DNA of 64,000 nt from Spirometra erinaceieuropaei (lineage: Eukaryota; Platyhelminthes; Cestoda; Diphyllobothriidea; Diphyllobothriidae), in the NCBI GenBank assembly GCA_902702965.1, contig CACRXP010000011.1, positions 785,963 through 849,962 on the forward strand, read 5' to 3'. Shown piece after piece: positions 62,080 through 64,000 of the stretch. Each line of letters opens with the position of its first letter. The first letter of the stretch is position 1. The translations under genes were made by a program, and so were the position numbers. The notes beneath the pieces are model-generated. The model was not told the origin of the DNA. It saw only the letters and a program-made list of their open reading frames with translations, and ran no database searches.

Positions 62080-63290
62080 GTGATATTTGCCCTTTCGCTT
62101 TGGCTCATCGGAAACGGCACTTGTTCGCGCGCTCCCACGTGGTCAACTACCCTGCCTAGACACCCTCGGCGCTGAGGAGGAAGGGAAGCCACTGCGCTTC
62201 TTAACAGACTGCGCGCCGGGAAACATTGCCCAAGCGGCTCGCTATTGACGCGGTTGTCACCTCTCGCGGTAACTTTGGTCTCCTCGAGCCTGAAGATGCG
62301 GCCCGGTCCCGTTGAATGAATCGCAGCTTGAGAGCTGGAGTCGTTCGCCCTCATTTTTGCCACATGTTTGGCCATCCGCACCAGGGCAGTTGCTTCACCC
62401 GAAAATGCGCCAGGTCTGGTAGACGACTTCAGACGTTCCTTGTTATGAGGGCATGTCTTTCAGCCTCATAATTGCCGCCCGACAGTCGTTTCCGACCTAC
62501 ATGCAGCCCCAATTCCAAGGGGTGTGGGAAGGCAGTTGGCGGATATCGAAGTGTTCTTGGCGTATAATAGCGCCCGCCAATATTTGGGTTTGACTCATCT
62601 CGTTTGCACATGTGCCGGTTAACGAAGTTGTGCGAATGATCATTCGCCTTCAACACTCATCGAAGATATCGTGATTCATCACTATTGTTTTTGGTTCACT
62701 GAAGTCCCCCTTAACACGCCGATACAGCGTCCTTATGCAACTGTGTTTGTCAATGATCAGTTGGTAACTGTTGAAGCCCAGTACTTATGTCGTAGCAGCC
62801 ATTTTTTGGAACACTGTAGTTTCTAGATTACAACACTCTTCGCGGCAGACTATGACATCGAGAAAGGCCAGCTGATTGTTTTCTTCCTCCTAAATTGTAT
62901 GTCCGGGAAGTCATCGTTGAGAGGTTTTTTAATACCAGCACCTGGTCTGTTTGATTACGACGAAATGGTCGTGCGCATACTCAACTCAGGTTTCTGGTCT
63001 GCAGTGTCAAAATACTAACCATCCAAATCGATGTCGAACGGACTCGGTCATGAGGTCTGAAGTCGATGAGCTTGTTGGCGTACATTTTACCTGTTCGTAG
63101 ACTGTTTCGTCGAACGTTAAGTACGTCTTGAGACAGAAATTCAGGAGTTGGAGGATCTGAGTCTGCTCAAGGCGATTTTCCGTCTCATCATATTAGCTTT
63201 GCCGGTTTGGCAGGGGACTTATCCCTTTGATTTTTTCCAAGAAGTATGTTAATAAACTGACTACTGTGTCATAATCAGCGCTTAGAAATC
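62080..63290 (-). mobile_element. Penelope-like element (h), heavily decayed
   Basis: The minus strand carries the PLE order in broken frames: FLEKIKGISP near 63240, FCLKTYLTFDETVYEQV near 63110, EEENNQLAFLDVIVCREECC near 62870, GFNSYQLIIDKHSCIRTLYR near 62750, HNFVNRHMCKRDES near 62620, then a terminal part with HSTGPGRIFRLEE and TARGDNRVNSE at 62310-62240. Motif C is not readable. The 5' truncation falls at the same place as in copies (c) and (d), just before the FLEK block. Confidence 0.82.
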
Positions 63291-63614
63291 TGGGATCACG
63301 AAACAGCCTCAAGGCCAGTCCCTAAAGTGAATAAACTTCAAGGGATACGATGAGACGGATAGAAACGCCCTCTCGGCATACTTCGGGAGTTGGTAATTAA
63401 GATAGGTACACTGTGGCATAGCAACTTTGTTCCACTACTACTGCATCCCTTTTTTATTAGTTCTGATGTCTCTGATGATCGGCTCATGCAAGAATCCTAA
63501 TTGTCCCAGCAATCACATCCCCTGCTTCTCAGACTGTCGGCATTTTTTGTTAGTCTTTTAACCCACAACTCCCACAATCTACTTGAATTTTCTATTTTAG
63601 GGAAAAAGGATATG
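63291..63614. other. Unassigned DNA
   Basis: No gene recognised. A 146-codon minus-strand frame spans 63497-63937 without any known motif and opposes the candidate below. Confidence 0.3.
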
Positions 63615-63812
63615 CGTAAGTTCGCGAGCCTGATCGCATTTTGTATTTCTACAGCAGTTCCGGCTGTAATCTGCAAGGAGGCAAACAACCGAATTCGAGA
63701 TGACTTCTTGTTTTCTGATAGAAACGTTGATGGTATTGTACGCAAAGACATTCGTCTTCCTCCCGTGACCGGCAGAAAAAAACTACACAAACTTTGTTTT
63801 TTGGCACTGTAA
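63615..63812 (+). CDS. Possible third secreted-protein first exon
   Basis: An internal ATG near 63612-63615 opens MRKFASLIAFCISTAVPAV, a plausible signal peptide, followed by a polar stretch (RIRDDFLFSDRNVD). A donor GATG|GTATTG near 63735 ends the exon in phase 1, as in MEG-A and MEG-B. Unspliced, the frame stops at 63812. No TATA box or CACGTG was found upstream. The rest would lie beyond the window. Confidence 0.3.
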   Translation, partial: RKFASLIAFCISTAVPAVICKEANNRIRDDFLFSDRNVDGIVRKDIRLPPVTGRKKLHKLCFLAL

Positions 63813-64000
63813 AAGATCCAGCAAAAACTTCCCGGTGTCATGCCTCTGGCACGCCAACTTGAAAGATTCAATATTAAAACACTATTCAACAGTAGGCGAG
63901 ATTGACTTGTGCGGACGTCTAAACAGAACATAGACATAAGAACGTCCAGCCCAAATTATAAAGGTGGACCTGAGCGCAATTCTGGAAAGGGCAACATATT
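63813..64000. other. Unassigned end of window
   Basis: Nothing recognised. Confidence 0.3.

Noticed and set aside
1..64000. CRISPR arrays, bacterial operons, riboswitches and rRNA genes
   Set aside because: I looked for these and saw none. The gene structure and repeats are eukaryotic.

Overview
The window looks like flatworm nuclear DNA, most likely a tapeworm; a diphyllobothriid-like cestode is my guess. It is AT-rich and has no bacterial-style operons. It is littered with decayed Penelope-like elements (PLEs), CR1/jockey-type and zinc-finger-tailed LINEs, tRNA-derived SINEs and long foldback elements. It also carries two genes with micro-exon gene (MEG) architecture, a layout best known from schistosomes. 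There are two assembly gaps, 21909-22597 and 36326-36650.

The main find is MEG-A on the minus strand, 19053 down to 10137. A TATA box and two CACGTG boxes precede a 58-nt first exon coding a signal peptide and ending in phase 1. About thirty tiny candidate exons follow (9-42 nt, mostly 18, 24 or 27). Most are multiples of three, begin and end in phase 1, are open in that phase, and have matched splice signals. A terminal exon carries the stop. None of this shows as an ordinary long ORF. The 27-nt exons share a pattern, with residues 4 and 8 hydrophobic, and they alternate with 18-nt exons, which suggests growth by exon-pair duplication. A second gene of the same design, MEG-B, lies on the plus strand at 56746-61539. 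Its first exon also encodes a signal peptide ending in phase 1 and also has CACGTG upstream. A possible third secreted-protein start lies at 63615.

Layout: 1-8150 is a TE graveyard (CR1-type LINE at 1063-2241; LINE endonuclease and tail fragments at 6020-6860; PLE at 6870-8150). 8300-19250 holds MEG-A. 19250-28400 is mostly unassigned AT-rich DNA with repeat fragments and a gap. 28440-40000 holds PLEs and a tandemly repeated unit of about 3.7 kb containing a PLE and a foldback element. 40000-56700 holds foldback elements, SINEs, composite tRNA-like repeats and PLE fragments. 56746-61540 holds MEG-B. 61550-64000 holds another dead PLE and the possible third secreted gene.

Exon calls were made by eye from splice signals, length and phase. 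The strong ones support each other through repeated phase, size and peptide pattern. The exact exon set, isoforms and 3' ends are not settled.
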